Assembly (NCBI RefSeq): GCF_000330705.1
Contig: NZ_ANAM01000008.1
Coordinates: forward strand, 558,001-622,000
Reading direction: 5' to 3'
Origin: Salinicoccus carnicancri Crm
GTDB lineage: Bacteria > Bacillota > Bacilli > Staphylococcales > Salinicoccaceae
Length of the DNA: 64,000 nucleotides
Part shown: positions 37,097-45,751 of the stretch, piece after piece
Position numbering within the stretch: position 1 is the first letter of the stretch
How the letters are laid out: each line of letters opens with the position of its first letter
Translations under genes and position numbers: made by a program
The notes under the pieces: model-generated
What the model saw: only the letters and a program-made list of their open reading frames with translations
Told to the model about the DNA's origin: nothing
Database searches by the model: none

Positions 37097-37603
37097 ATGA
37101 AAAGATATTTATGGATGCCGCTTATCGGATTGCTCGCAATCCTCGCCGGGTGTTCCGGCAATGCTGCAGGTGATGCAGGCGGCATCAAGGAATATGTTGC
37201 GGAACTAAGTGCAGGCAATATTGCAGAGTCCGCTTCCATCGACTCTGAATCACTGATGGTCACCGATGACAGCGGAGAGCAGATATATGACCTGCCAAAC
37301 GGTGAATTCTTCGTTTCAATCGCACCGTTCATTACATACACCCATCCCTGCAGTATCCACAGCCTGACCGGCTGCCAGGGCGAACTGGTGAATGCAGATA
37401 TGGATGTGAAGATCACCGATGATGAAGGCAATGTCCATGTCGACGAAACTGTCACTACACTCGATAACGGCTTCATGGATTTCTGGCTGCCGAGCGACAA
37501 AAATTATACGATAGACATTTCATATGATGGTAAGGGAGGCAGCTACGAGTTCTCCACTTTTGAAGGGGACAGCACATGCCTGACCGACCTGCAGCTGAAA
37601 TGA
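37097..37603 (+). CDS. cueP: CueP-family copper-binding lipoprotein
   Basis: A 168-residue lipoprotein. The signal peptide MKRYLWMPLIGLLAILAGC ends in a lipobox (LAGC, Cys19), so it is anchored outside the membrane. Three conserved cysteines of CueP occur in THPCSIHSLTGCQGEL (about Cys85 and Cys93) and DSTCLTDLQL near the end. CueP of Salmonella binds and shuttles copper in the periplasm and helps metallate superoxide dismutase. ATG 37097 is chosen because the signal peptide begins there and GGAGGG precedes it. No copper ATPase or CsoR gene is adjacent. Confidence 0.88.
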   Translation: MKRYLWMPLIGLLAILAGCSGNAAGDAGGIKEYVAELSAGNIAESASIDSESLMVTDDSGEQIYDLPNGEFFVSIAPFITYTHPCSIHSLTGCQGELVNADMDVKITDDEGNVHVDETVTTLDNGFMDFWLPSDKNYTIDISYDGKGGSYEFSTFEGDSTCLTDLQLK

Positions 37604-37610
37604 GGATATT

Positions 37611-37645
37611 AAAAAGGCTCCGGAGTTGTTATCCGGAGCTTTTTC
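37611..37645. terminator. Bidirectional terminator overlapping the 3' end of the TspO-like gene
   Basis: GCTCCGGA with TCCGGAGC, flanked by A and T runs. It lies just after cueP and overlaps the last codons of the convergent gene at 37629. Confidence 0.85.
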
Positions 37646-38372
37646 TGTCAGGCTGCCCGCCTTGCCTTCTGCTGACCGCCATGACAGCGGCAGCCAGCAA
37701 TGCCAGGGCAGTTATCAGCAGTGTCGTATCAAGACTCATATACATACTGTCATTTTCTGCATAGATGCCAAAATACGGCCAGATGAATACAAGCGGGTAC
37801 AGCCAGTCCCCAAAGCGCAGTGCCACTGCTATGCCGGCCAGGGCCGCAAAAACCAGCATGATGATTGTCCAGGGAAGTTCGCCCAGACCGATGAAAGTTT
37901 CAACATCATTATTCACTGCCAATGCAAAGATATTCACGATAGCCGCTATCGTCACCCAGCCCATGTATACGGATAATGGCAGCCGGTCAAATCCGTAACG
38001 ACCTGCACCCGTCAGAACTGCATACATTTTAACGAGTGTATATAACAATCCGGCGATGACGATGACCGATGCCCACAGCCACTGCTGGGTGAAAACAAGT
38101 ATCCACAGTCCGTTGAGAAGGAAGTTGAATACCGGCCAGAATTTCAGACGGGCCGTCACTGATCCGTCCCCGGAAAAGAAAAGTTTAATGATCCATGCAA
38201 AGAGAAGCATGTAGATCAGACCCCATATTGAAAATGCAAATCCCGCCGGCTGGATGATCGCCTGGTTCGCATCGGCCACACTACCGACATTCGTCCCGCT
38301 CCAGTAGTTCAGGAAAATCATGACCATGAAGGTGATCAGATATCCGGTTGCCCATTTTCTCTGTGAAGACAT
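37629..38372 (-). CDS. TspO/MBR-related tryptophan-rich membrane protein
   Basis: A 247-residue integral membrane protein with about seven segments and many Trp residues (FSIWGLIYMLLFAWIIKLFF, LWILVFTQQWLWASVIVIAG, ELPWTIIMLVFAALAGIAVA). The AFSIWGLIY motif recalls TspO-related proteins of Bacillota, which are longer than classical TspO (about 160 residues). It is located in the cytoplasmic membrane; ligand unknown, tetrapyrroles being the family precedent. Single gene convergent with cueP. Confidence 0.65.
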   Translation of the reverse strand: MSSQRKWATGYLITFMVMIFLNYWSGTNVGSVADANQAIIQPAGFAFSIWGLIYMLLFAWIIKLFFSGDGSVTARLKFWPVFNFLLNGLWILVFTQQWLWASVIVIAGLLYTLVKMYAVLTGAGRYGFDRLPLSVYMGWVTIAAIVNIFALAVNNDVETFIGLGELPWTIIMLVFAALAGIAVALRFGDWLYPLVFIWPYFGIYAENDSMYMSLDTTLLITALALLAAAVMAVSRRQGGQPDRKSSG

Positions 38373-38466
38373 CGTTTCACTCCTTGTCTTTTAGTGTCTT
38401 TATCTATTGACTGTGCGGGGAGTGGATAAACCCTCTGTTGCCAGGGATTTCTTTTACCCTGGCACA

Positions 38467-38946
38467 TCAGAAGATGAAATGGAGCACCGTAAAACAGAAC
38501 ATTGAAATGCCAAGACCGATGTGCAGCCTCCTGATCTTCAAGCTGGAATCGAACAACAGACGGTACCAGCCGGACAGTACGAGAATAAGCAGGTTCAGAG
38601 CTGCAAGCATCCCGGTCAAAATCTTCATGTTCGACAGATCGAAACTATAGAAACTGATCACAGACATACCGTGCAGAATGATGAGGATCAGGGCAGTCGT
38701 CCCTGTCCATCTGTGATAAGGGACAATGCGTTTTGACATCCGGGCAAGCTTCACTTTGACCGCCCTGCTTTCAACGTTGCGGATGGTTGAAAACACCGCA
38801 TTCCGTGTCCAGTTGAATATGAAGAACAGGAAACCGGCGAATCCCAGCAGTATATGAACATATGTCGTATGAATCGAAAGCCCGGCCATGACATTCCAGA
38901 CCGCCCATATGAGCAGTAAAGCATTAAACAGAAACCAGACACTCAT
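38467..38946 (-). CDS. Four-helix membrane protein with conserved His, cytochrome b561-like
   Basis: A 159-residue membrane protein with four helices: MSVWFLFNALLLIWAVWNVM, THTTYVHILLGFAGFLFFIF-like helix 2 (HTTYVHILLG), GTTALILIILHGMSVISFYS and GLGISMFCFTVLHFIF. Histidines in helices 2, 3 and 4 (H26, H31, HR in VPYHRWTG, LHGM, LHIG, LHF) could ligate haem, as in ferric-reductase-like or b561 proteins. No flavin or NAD domain is fused. Function inferred only from His placement. Confidence 0.5.
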   Translation of the reverse strand: MSVWFLFNALLLIWAVWNVMAGLSIHTTYVHILLGFAGFLFFIFNWTRNAVFSTIRNVESRAVKVKLARMSKRIVPYHRWTGTTALILIILHGMSVISFYSFDLSNMKILTGMLAALNLLILVLSGWYRLLFDSSLKIRRLHIGLGISMFCFTVLHFIF

Positions 38947-38987
38947 GTGACGCCTCCAGCATTATCTTTTTTGTGATATATTCCGTG

Positions 38988-40784
38988 TCATTCATTATTT
39001 TCCCTGAATCTCTTCGCATCTTTCAGGTAGCCGATGACTCCCTCTTCATCAAACTCAAGTTCCCGCGTAATCGGCTTGAAACTCACATTCCCATTCACAT
39101 CGATATGATAGAGAACGATGTCATTTTCAGTGAGCGTCTCCGCTTTGCTGCCGGGCATTTCTGAGATGTCTGCATCTTCTATATAGCGATTCAGCCAATA
39201 ATAGGTGAGCGTCTCTTCAAAGAGCATATGATGCCGGAGTGACTCTTCGGGACGGAATTTGACGATCCGGTCCATTGAGGAGATCGGCAGCATCTTGACA
39301 TTTCTCAATCCGAATTCAGCAGACATTTCATTGAAGGCCAGGTTGTTCAGGACATAGGACCGGGTCATGAGGAGACACCTGTCATAACTGGTCAGATCAG
39401 TATAGATGCGGTCTTCTTCCGACAGCAGATTTCCTCTGTATGTTTCAATACCGAACTCCTCTGCCCTGCTTGAGGTGAAATGCAGCAAGTCTGACATCAT
39501 GACAGGTATGCCGTGGTCCTTCAATTTTTTTGCCAGCTGCAGTGAAAATTCATTTTCCCCGATGATGATCACCCCCGGCGGACTGGTGCTTGAGAGATCC
39601 ATCGCCTGGCTGAGGGGCTTGAAACCGAAGCCGTAGACAACAACGGTAACAAAGACGAAACCGAATGTTACAGGTGTGATCATTTCAGCCATCGGCACAC
39701 CGGCATCGATGAAAAGGCCCGCAAAGAACTGGGCGACTGTGAGGGCGACGATGCCACGCGGTGCTATCATTCCTACGAATGACCTTTCCCTGAAACCGAT
39801 TTCCGTATTTATCGTGGACAGATGTATGGACAGCGGACGCACTATCAGAATCATCACCAGACAGAATATGAACAGTTCCCAGTTGAGCACGTTGATCAGC
39901 ACATCCCGTGTCAGGGAAGACGTGATCAGGATGAATACCGTGGAAACCAGGATCAGAGAGATTTCTTCGATGAATTCGTCAGACTGTTTGTAGATGAGAT
40001 TCCGGTTTTTCATCCTCGCCATCGCCAGCCCGAAAATCGTCACCGACAGCAGTCCGGATTCGTGGAGCACCGCCTCGTTGATGCTGAATATCAGCAGGAT
40101 GAAGGCGAACTGCACAGGCGGCATCAGATGCTGCGGTATATACTCTTTCCTGATCAGCAGACGGAACAGATAAGATCCACCGAGGCCAAGCACTGCCGCC
40201 ACAGTGAAGCCGATGAGGAATTCAAATATATAGGTGCCGCTGAAATTGTTACCCACGACCTGGAAGACATAGAATGAAAACAGAGCAAGCAGCGGTCCCA
40301 CCGGGTCCAGTATGATTCCTTCCCATTTCAATATGGAATTTACTGAGTTTTTGACTTTTGCCTGCTTGAGCAAAGGTGTAATGACCGTAGGTCCCGTGAC
40401 GATGAGCAAACCGGACATTACCAGTGAAGCTGACAGCGGGAAGCCCAGTATATAGTACATTGACAGAGTGCCGAATATCCAGGCAAGGGCAGCACCGATT
40501 GTGATCACCCTTCTTACCGCCTTGGATACCCCTTTTAATTCACGGTAGTCCAGGTTGCTGCTGCCTTCGAACAGAATGACGGCAACAGCCAGGGAGACGA
40601 TGGTGCTGAACAGATCGCTGCCCATCATCTGCTCCGGATTGGCAAACTGGAAAACCGGACCGATCAGAAGTCCGGCGATGGACATGACGACGATGGCGGG
40701 CCATCTGATCAGCCCCGCCAGCCACTGGCTGAATATGCCGAGACTTATGAATAAGACGATGACCAGCATTATTGGTAGATCCAT
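38988..40784 (-). CDS. Cation:proton antiporter (NhaP/CPA1) with RCK-like C-terminal domain
   Basis: About 598 residues from ATG 40784 (MDLPIMLVIVLFISLGIFSQ), preceded by GAGGGGTG; the longer upstream frame has no support. Twelve or so membrane helices occupy residues 1-390, with VILFEGSSNLDYRELKGV (the FEG/D region of CPA1 exchangers) and LVMSGLLIVTGPTVITPLLK (the TGPT ion-site helix). Residues about 400-598 are soluble and start PGVIIIGENEFSLQLAKKLK, a Rossmann TrkA-N-like fold. It exports Na+ or K+ in exchange for H+, likely useful in a salt-tolerant host. Single gene. Confidence 0.88.
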   Translation of the reverse strand: MDLPIMLVIVLFISLGIFSQWLAGLIRWPAIVVMSIAGLLIGPVFQFANPEQMMGSDLFSTIVSLAVAVILFEGSSNLDYRELKGVSKAVRRVITIGAALAWIFGTLSMYYILGFPLSASLVMSGLLIVTGPTVITPLLKQAKVKNSVNSILKWEGIILDPVGPLLALFSFYVFQVVGNNFSGTYIFEFLIGFTVAAVLGLGGSYLFRLLIRKEYIPQHLMPPVQFAFILLIFSINEAVLHESGLLSVTIFGLAMARMKNRNLIYKQSDEFIEEISLILVSTVFILITSSLTRDVLINVLNWELFIFCLVMILIVRPLSIHLSTINTEIGFRERSFVGMIAPRGIVALTVAQFFAGLFIDAGVPMAEMITPVTFGFVFVTVVVYGFGFKPLSQAMDLSSTSPPGVIIIGENEFSLQLAKKLKDHGIPVMMSDLLHFTSSRAEEFGIETYRGNLLSEEDRIYTDLTSYDRCLLMTRSYVLNNLAFNEMSAEFGLRNVKMLPISSMDRIVKFRPEESLRHHMLFEETLTYYWLNRYIEDADISEMPGSKAETLTENDIVLYHIDVNGNVSFKPITRELEFDEEGVIGYLKDAKRFRENNE

Positions 40785-40973
40785 ATATACACCCCTCAGA
40801 CATTTTATTAGTGCAATTATATCAGTAAACGAAGTACCGGTAATCCATGAACGTTCCGGATCTGTAAAATGACATTTGAGTGAAATGAGCCTGTGGAATG
40901 TTTGCAGGGACACAAAACGGATAGAGACATATGTAAACAAACAGCATTGAATCAAAATTGGAGGTCTTTTCAA

Positions 40974-42071
40974 ATGGCTAAATATGTATTCCAATCCCCG
41001 GGAAAATATATACAGGGACAGGGGGTACTTGAAACACTGGGAGAAGAAACAGGAAAACTGGCCGCGAAACCGTTGGTCATATCGGATGAAATGGTCTGGT
41101 CGATTACTGAGCAAAAGATTACCGAAAGCTTCAACAATGCAGGCATCGATTTCAAATACGAGGAATTCGAAGGTGAAGCCTCAGAAGCTGAAATCAGCCG
41201 GCTGACTGACGTTGCCGAAAACAATGATGCAGACGCTGTCATCGGTGTCGGCGGCGGCAAGACACTGGATACGTCAAAGGCCATTGCCGATAACCTCGGC
41301 TCACCGGTCATCATTGTACCGACCACTGCATCGACTGATGCACCGAGCAGTTCCCTGTCAGTCATCTATTCGGATGAAGGGGCATTCACAGGCTACAGGT
41401 TCTATGACAAAAACCCGAGCCTGATTATCATCGATTCAAGTGTCGTCGTCAATGCGCCCGCCGGACTATTCGCCTCCGGCATGAGTGACGCCATGGCTAC
41501 GCTGGTCGAAGCAAGGGCGGCTCAAAAAAGTAATGGTGACAACATGGTCGGCGGCCAGCCGACACTCGCAGCCGCGGCGATTGCGGAAAAATGTGAGGAG
41601 ACAATCTTCAAACACGGACACGCTGCATATGAAGCCGCTTCAAACGGCATCGTCACACCTCAGGTGGATGCAGTCATCGAAGCAAACACACTGCTTTCCG
41701 GCCTCGGATTTGAAAACGGCGGACTGGCTGCAGCCCACGCCATACACAACGGCTTCACTTCACTCTCCGGCGACATCCATCACCTGTCCCACGGTGAGAA
41801 AGTCGCCTATGGCACACTCGTACAGCTCGTCCTTGAAAACAGTCCGGATGAAACGCTGAACAGGTATATCGAATTCTATAAAAACATCGGTATGCCGACG
41901 ACACTCAAAGAGATGCACCTTGAAGACACAAGCTTCGAAGACCTTGTGAAAGTCGGCGAGCTCGCAACAGATCCGGAAGACACATTCGCCAACCTGAGCG
42001 ACAGGGTTACACCGGAAGAGATTGCGAACGCAATACTTGCAGTAAGCACTATCAGCGAAGCCGGCAAATAA
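40974..42071 (+). CDS. gldA: Glycerol dehydrogenase
   Basis: A 365-residue iron-type alcohol dehydrogenase superfamily member that converts glycerol to dihydroxyacetone with NAD+. VIGVGGGKTLDTSKAIAD is the NAD-binding GGG(K/S) motif, PTTASTDAPSSSLSVIY follows, and Zn ligands are expected in MSDAMATLVEA (Asp), AAAHAIHNGF (His) and HHLSHGEKVAYG (His). Start ATG 40974 after TTGGAGGTC; an upstream in-frame ATG lacks a ribosome site. Ends in a terminator; single gene. Confidence 0.94.
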   Translation: MAKYVFQSPGKYIQGQGVLETLGEETGKLAAKPLVISDEMVWSITEQKITESFNNAGIDFKYEEFEGEASEAEISRLTDVAENNDADAVIGVGGGKTLDTSKAIADNLGSPVIIVPTTASTDAPSSSLSVIYSDEGAFTGYRFYDKNPSLIIIDSSVVVNAPAGLFASGMSDAMATLVEARAAQKSNGDNMVGGQPTLAAAAIAEKCEETIFKHGHAAYEAASNGIVTPQVDAVIEANTLLSGLGFENGGLAAAHAIHNGFTSLSGDIHHLSHGEKVAYGTLVQLVLENSPDETLNRYIEFYKNIGMPTTLKEMHLEDTSFEDLVKVGELATDPEDTFANLSDRVTPEEIANAILAVSTISEAGK

Positions 42072-42083
42072 TACACGGATCAA

Positions 42084-42116
42084 AAAAGAGGCCCCGTTTA
42101 TTCGGAGGCCTCTTTT
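42084..42116. terminator. Terminator between gldA and the small membrane gene
   Basis: AAAAGAGGCC (42084-42093) pairs perfectly with GGCCTCTTTT (42107-42116); useful to both convergent genes. Confidence 0.88.
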
Positions 42117-42121
42117 CAGTG

Positions 42122-42304
42122 TTACATAATATAGGCAAAGAATGAAATCACCAGCGTAAGCCAGAGCAGAACCGCAAGCACCAGGAAGAACACACTCCAT
42201 TTGGACACACGGTCATTCTCCCGGTATTCTTTGCGGATCGTCGAAATGAGAGGGACTGAGAACAGTATCAGTACCACTGTACTCACTATTATCCTCAGGA
42301 TCAT
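42122..42304 (-). CDS. Small two-helix membrane protein (hypothetical)
   Basis: A 60-residue protein (MILRIIVSTVVLILFSVPLI at the start) with two hydrophobic helices separated by the charged loop STIRKEYRENDRVSKW. It abuts a shared terminator with gldA. Ribosome site GCAGGTGATACT precedes the ATG. No domain recognised. Confidence 0.6.
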   Translation of the reverse strand: MILRIIVSTVVLILFSVPLISTIRKEYRENDRVSKWSVFFLVLAVLLWLTLVISFFAYIM

Positions 42305-42512
42305 AGTATCACCTGCCGATCTCTTTTATAGAAGGACATGTATTTATAATACCCTGGATACGGTCCTGCCATGCCTTTATCACCAATGCAGTCAGTCGTT
42401 GGAGTTTTCCCTGTGAACCCTTCTGGATTGACCTTCCACCGCATTAGAGTAAAATGTAACCAACGGATGCACAGCTGCAATGCAGCATATCAATAAGGCT
42501 CAGGTGATTCTT

Positions 42513-43229
42513 ATGGAAAGAAAAGTGTTTAAATGGATATTGGCAGGTGCTTCTGCCGCTATTATATTGACAGCCGCAATATATTTCCTCGCTGGCTATC
42601 TCAGGTCACCTGGTGCCGGCAGTACATCAGAGGGGGACCACGATGATGTCAAGGTGGCGGCGGTCGGTGACAGCACGACATACGGACTGCTGATAAACAA
42701 CAGAACCGAGAATGCATATCCACCGCAGCTGGATTCCCTGCTGGGCGAGGGATATTGGGTCGGCAATTTCGGGGCGAATAACTATGCCGCCATGAAAAGT
42801 GCAGACTTCCCCTACAATGTGACCGGGGAATATCAGGACAGCCTGGACTTCAATCCGGATGTCACTGTGATCATGCTCGGCACCAATGATTCCAAAAGCA
42901 CAAACTGGAATGGCCGTGAACAGTTCAGGGAAGAGTATTCGGAACTGGTGGACACCTATACTGAAGAGCACCCGGATACAGAGATCTATCTGGCCACACC
43001 GCCTGCGGCATTCAACGAAGCGGACAGACCCGGTGATATAAACAACGAAAATATTGATAAGATTACAGAAATCATCAAAGAGGTCTCAACCGAAAAAGAT
43101 ACCGGGCTCATCGACATCAATCAGCTGACACAGGATAGGCGGGAGTGGTTCCAGCTTGATGGCATACACCCCAATTCAGACGGGGCCAGCCACATCGCCA
43201 GGGAAGTGGAAAAGAATATTACCGACTGA
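42513..43229 (+). CDS. SGNH/GDSL-family hydrolase, membrane-anchored
   Basis: About 238 residues. An N-terminal membrane anchor (WILAGASAAIILTAAIYFLA) places the enzyme outside the membrane. VAAVGDSTTYGLLI is block I with the catalytic Ser (GDS), NFGANNYAAM the Gly block, IMLGTNDSKSTNW the GxND block III, and DGIHPNSDGASHIA the DxxH block V. SGNH enzymes act as esterases, lipases or deacetylases on polymers; substrate unknown. ATG 42513 follows AGGTGATTCTT; the upstream ATG at 42480 lacks a site. Confidence 0.88.
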   Translation: MERKVFKWILAGASAAIILTAAIYFLAGYLRSPGAGSTSEGDHDDVKVAAVGDSTTYGLLINNRTENAYPPQLDSLLGEGYWVGNFGANNYAAMKSADFPYNVTGEYQDSLDFNPDVTVIMLGTNDSKSTNWNGREQFREEYSELVDTYTEEHPDTEIYLATPPAAFNEADRPGDINNENIDKITEIIKEVSTEKDTGLIDINQLTQDRREWFQLDGIHPNSDGASHIAREVEKNITD

Positions 43230-43350
43230 TAGCGCTGACGGAACTGCGTTTTAAATCCATCTTATATGACCATTGTATAAAATCCGGACTCGGGTATAAT
43301 AAACGATACACAAAGTTTTTCAATAGAGTAGCCAACAGGTGGTGGAACAG

Positions 43351-44052
43351 ATGATTTTATATGCTGAAGATTTTGGTCACGGAGAAGAAACGGTCATTTT
43401 CCTGCATTCAGGATTACAGACGGGACGTACAGATTTTGAACATCTCCTCCCCTATTTCAATGACAGGTACCGCATTCTGCTTCCCGACCTGAGAGGGCAT
43501 GGGAAATCCGGCTGTGACAATCTCGAGAATTATTTCGAAAGCGCTGCTGATGACCTGGCCGACACCATTAGACATTCAGGGATTACGGACATCCATCTGG
43601 TTGGTGTATCCCTCGGAGCTTTGGCTGCAGTTCATTTCGCATTGAAATACAGGGCATCAGTCAAATCCCTGATCCTGTCAGGACTAATGTTCAAAAAGCC
43701 CTATAGCTATTCTGAACTCCACAAAAATCAAATTGAAATGCAAAACAAAGTATTGGAAAACAAAGAGACTATAACTCACTTTGACAGTATCCATCCGCCG
43801 GACTGGAGACGGCTCCTTGATATTACGAGAAACCCATCATGGTATCCATTTGATAAAAATGCTGAAGTACTGGAAGAAAAACTGCCGATACATGTCATTG
43901 CAGGAAGTGAAAGTGCTCATGAACTCGAAACGATTGATGCCCATGTAAGAGCCAAAGCTTCTATTGCAGTGATAGATAATGGCGGGCATCTGCTCAACCA
44001 TGATAGCCCCGGGGCATTTTCCAGGTCGATACTGGATTACATACACCGATAA
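43351..44052 (+). CDS. Alpha/beta hydrolase
   Basis: About 233 residues from ATG 43351 with AGGTGG upstream. VIFLHSGLQTGRTDFEHLL gives the HxG oxyanion segment (S in place of the first G), LPDLRGHGKSG the typical Asp strand, HLVGVSLGALAAVHFAL the nucleophile elbow GxSxG, IHVIAGSESAHELE the acid region and IDNGGHLLNHDSP the catalytic His. A cytosolic esterase or lactonase-like enzyme of unknown substrate. Single gene ending in a perfect 18-bp terminator. Confidence 0.9.
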   Translation: MILYAEDFGHGEETVIFLHSGLQTGRTDFEHLLPYFNDRYRILLPDLRGHGKSGCDNLENYFESAADDLADTIRHSGITDIHLVGVSLGALAAVHFALKYRASVKSLILSGLMFKKPYSYSELHKNQIEMQNKVLENKETITHFDSIHPPDWRRLLDITRNPSWYPFDKNAEVLEEKLPIHVIAGSESAHELETIDAHVRAKASIAVIDNGGHLLNHDSPGAFSRSILDYIHR

Positions 44053-44095
44053 AAAAGGCGCCATGACAACAGAGAGGGTTGTCATGGCGCCTTTT
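44053..44095. terminator. Perfect 18-bp bidirectional terminator
   Basis: AAAAGGCGCCATGACAAC (44053-44070) and its complement (44078-44095) with a 7-base loop; separates the hydrolase from the convergent TRAP cluster. Confidence 0.9.
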
Positions 44096-44150
44096 AAACA
44101 CATTAGTGTTCATGCAATTGCAAGTCCAAATTATTACCGGACATGCATAG

Positions 44151-44378
44151 TTACCTGGATTGCTGCTTATACTTTGGAAAGTAACCAAGTATGAAAGCAA
44201 ATGCGGAAAATAATGCGGCCAGGACAATCGCAGGCGTCAATAAAATTTCATTTGCCCGTATCATAATGTTTCCATCGCCCATTACCAACCCAAGTAACTG
44301 TGTCAATACGAGTATAAAAGCTGTAGCAACCGAAAGCATCAGACAGACAATGAAAGCGCGTTCTAAAAACCTTTGCAT
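44151..44378 (-). CDS. Small membrane partner of the TRAP-type permease
   Basis: A 75-residue protein starting MQRFLERAFIVCLMLSVATA with two membrane helices (through ILVLTQLLGLVMG, and LTPAIVLAALFSAFAFILGY). ATG 44378 lies two bases after the permease stop behind GGGGAGGG, so both are co-translated. A normal TRAP small subunit (DctQ) has four helices and about 160 residues; this is half that. It may be a minimal partner or an unrelated stabiliser. The following 55 bases reach a strong terminator. Confidence 0.65.
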   Translation of the reverse strand: MQRFLERAFIVCLMLSVATAFILVLTQLLGLVMGDGNIMIRANEILLTPAIVLAALFSAFAFILGYFPKYKQQSR

Positions 44379-44380
44379 GT

Positions 44381-45730
44381 TCACCCTCCCCATACTGGCA
44401 GTATGCCCATACCAATCAACCATCCTATAATGACTACAGGAAGAGCATAAAAGAGTATAAGCATCCCAAATGTTTTTTCCGGTCTGGACCCCACGATTCC
44501 TGAAGCAATATAGATTGAACCGGAAGCTGGTGGCATCTGTGCAGAAGTAGAAGCAAACATCATAATTACAATGGCAGAAATCATAGGTGAAAAGCCGCTT
44601 GCCACTAATATTTCATAGGACACAAGTCCGACTGCGGTCAATGTTCCAGTCGAAGTCAACGGTCCTGCTATTATTGTTATTCCTATCCCCAACATTAGCA
44701 GAGTCAGCCAGGCTGGCGCATTTGCCGCTTCTATGAACATTGATATATTGTCAGATAATCCCAGTGCCGTCAACACTTCACTCGCAGCGACTGCAAAAAA
44801 TATCAATGCCCCAATTGTCCTGAATCTGGGAATGGACGATTCCAGGAACTCCATAAAACCTTTCCTCGTTCCGGGAAGATTCTTACGGCCTAAAATGAGA
44901 GCAATTACAATCATCAAGGTAGGAATCCACACCACTATATCAATACTATCTAAAGCTTCCTCACCCAAAGACGGTATTTCCGTGAGCATATTTGCCAAAG
45001 GTCCGATTGTTATAACCAAAGGGATGACAGCCCCCAGATACAGCAGAATGGATGTCCATCCTTTTTTGAAAGACACTCTCAGCGGCTCCAGTTCCTCGGC
45101 TGGAAACGGCTGTATGTTTTGTTTTTTGACAAATATCCATATCATTATCAACCGGTGTAAAAGCTGATATAATGCTGCTACAAATAATGCTATATAAAAC
45201 TCGCCCACACCAACAGCAGCGGCGACCGGGGCAAAGCCCAGAACAATGAACATTGAGGTCGTCGGCGGGAATACTGAAGCCATTCCGCCATTTCCGACCA
45301 TGACTGTCGCAGCAATATCCTTATTCCATCTGTTCTTCAGCATCCACGGACCGGTAATTGATCCTGTTGCTGCAGTGTTTCCCGAATCCCCGCCCGACAG
45401 CGTGCCCAGGGCGATCGATCCAAGTGCATCCATGAAGGCAGGTGCACCGGGCAGCCTTCCTACCAGTGAATTCAGAATGCCCAACAGTTTTTCGACAATA
45501 CCTGACTTATCAATCAAATATGCCATAAATACAAATGCAAGAGCGGCATAAAGTACTGAAAAAGTTGAAGCAAATGATAATCCCTGTATCAAAAGTTCAA
45601 AAGCTCTGCTCCCCCCCAGGGGAACAATTGCTATGAACCCGATTAATGCAGCTTCCCCAAGGTCCCGTTTTAGCTTAACACTCCACAACACCAGTATGGC
45701 GACAAATAATACTAATGCTAATACTCCCAT
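44381..45730 (-). CDS. TRAP-type large permease (DctM-like)
   Basis: A 449-residue integral membrane protein with about 12 helices. LGTLSGGDSGNTAATGSITG (residues 109-128) resembles the ion-binding discriminator of the IT/TRAP large subunit, and SAQMPPASGSIYIASGIVG near the C-terminus the second inverted-repeat motif. TRAP systems import organic acids by sodium symport, normally with a small subunit and a binding protein. Here no binding protein gene is seen and the small partner is unusually short. It is the third gene of an RraA-dehydrogenase-permease operon, so it likely imports the hydroxy/keto acid substrate. Confidence 0.78.
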   Translation of the reverse strand: MGVLALVLFVAILVLWSVKLKRDLGEAALIGFIAIVPLGGSRAFELLIQGLSFASTFSVLYAALAFVFMAYLIDKSGIVEKLLGILNSLVGRLPGAPAFMDALGSIALGTLSGGDSGNTAATGSITGPWMLKNRWNKDIAATVMVGNGGMASVFPPTTSMFIVLGFAPVAAAVGVGEFYIALFVAALYQLLHRLIMIWIFVKKQNIQPFPAEELEPLRVSFKKGWTSILLYLGAVIPLVITIGPLANMLTEIPSLGEEALDSIDIVVWIPTLMIVIALILGRKNLPGTRKGFMEFLESSIPRFRTIGALIFFAVAASEVLTALGLSDNISMFIEAANAPAWLTLLMLGIGITIIAGPLTSTGTLTAVGLVSYEILVASGFSPMISAIVIMMFASTSAQMPPASGSIYIASGIVGSRPEKTFGMLILFYALPVVIIGWLIGMGILPVWGG

Positions 45731-45751
45731 GCTCTTCCCCCTTTTGAAATG

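Noticed and set aside
40893-40973. N-terminal extension of the glycerol dehydrogenase
   Set aside because: Upstream ATG has no ribosome site; start at 40974 has GGAGGTC at good spacing and fits the family N-terminus.
40785-41114. 110-residue N-terminal extension of the cation antiporter
   Set aside because: Cysteine-rich, no membrane logic, no ribosome site; the start at 40784 has one and begins the first helix.
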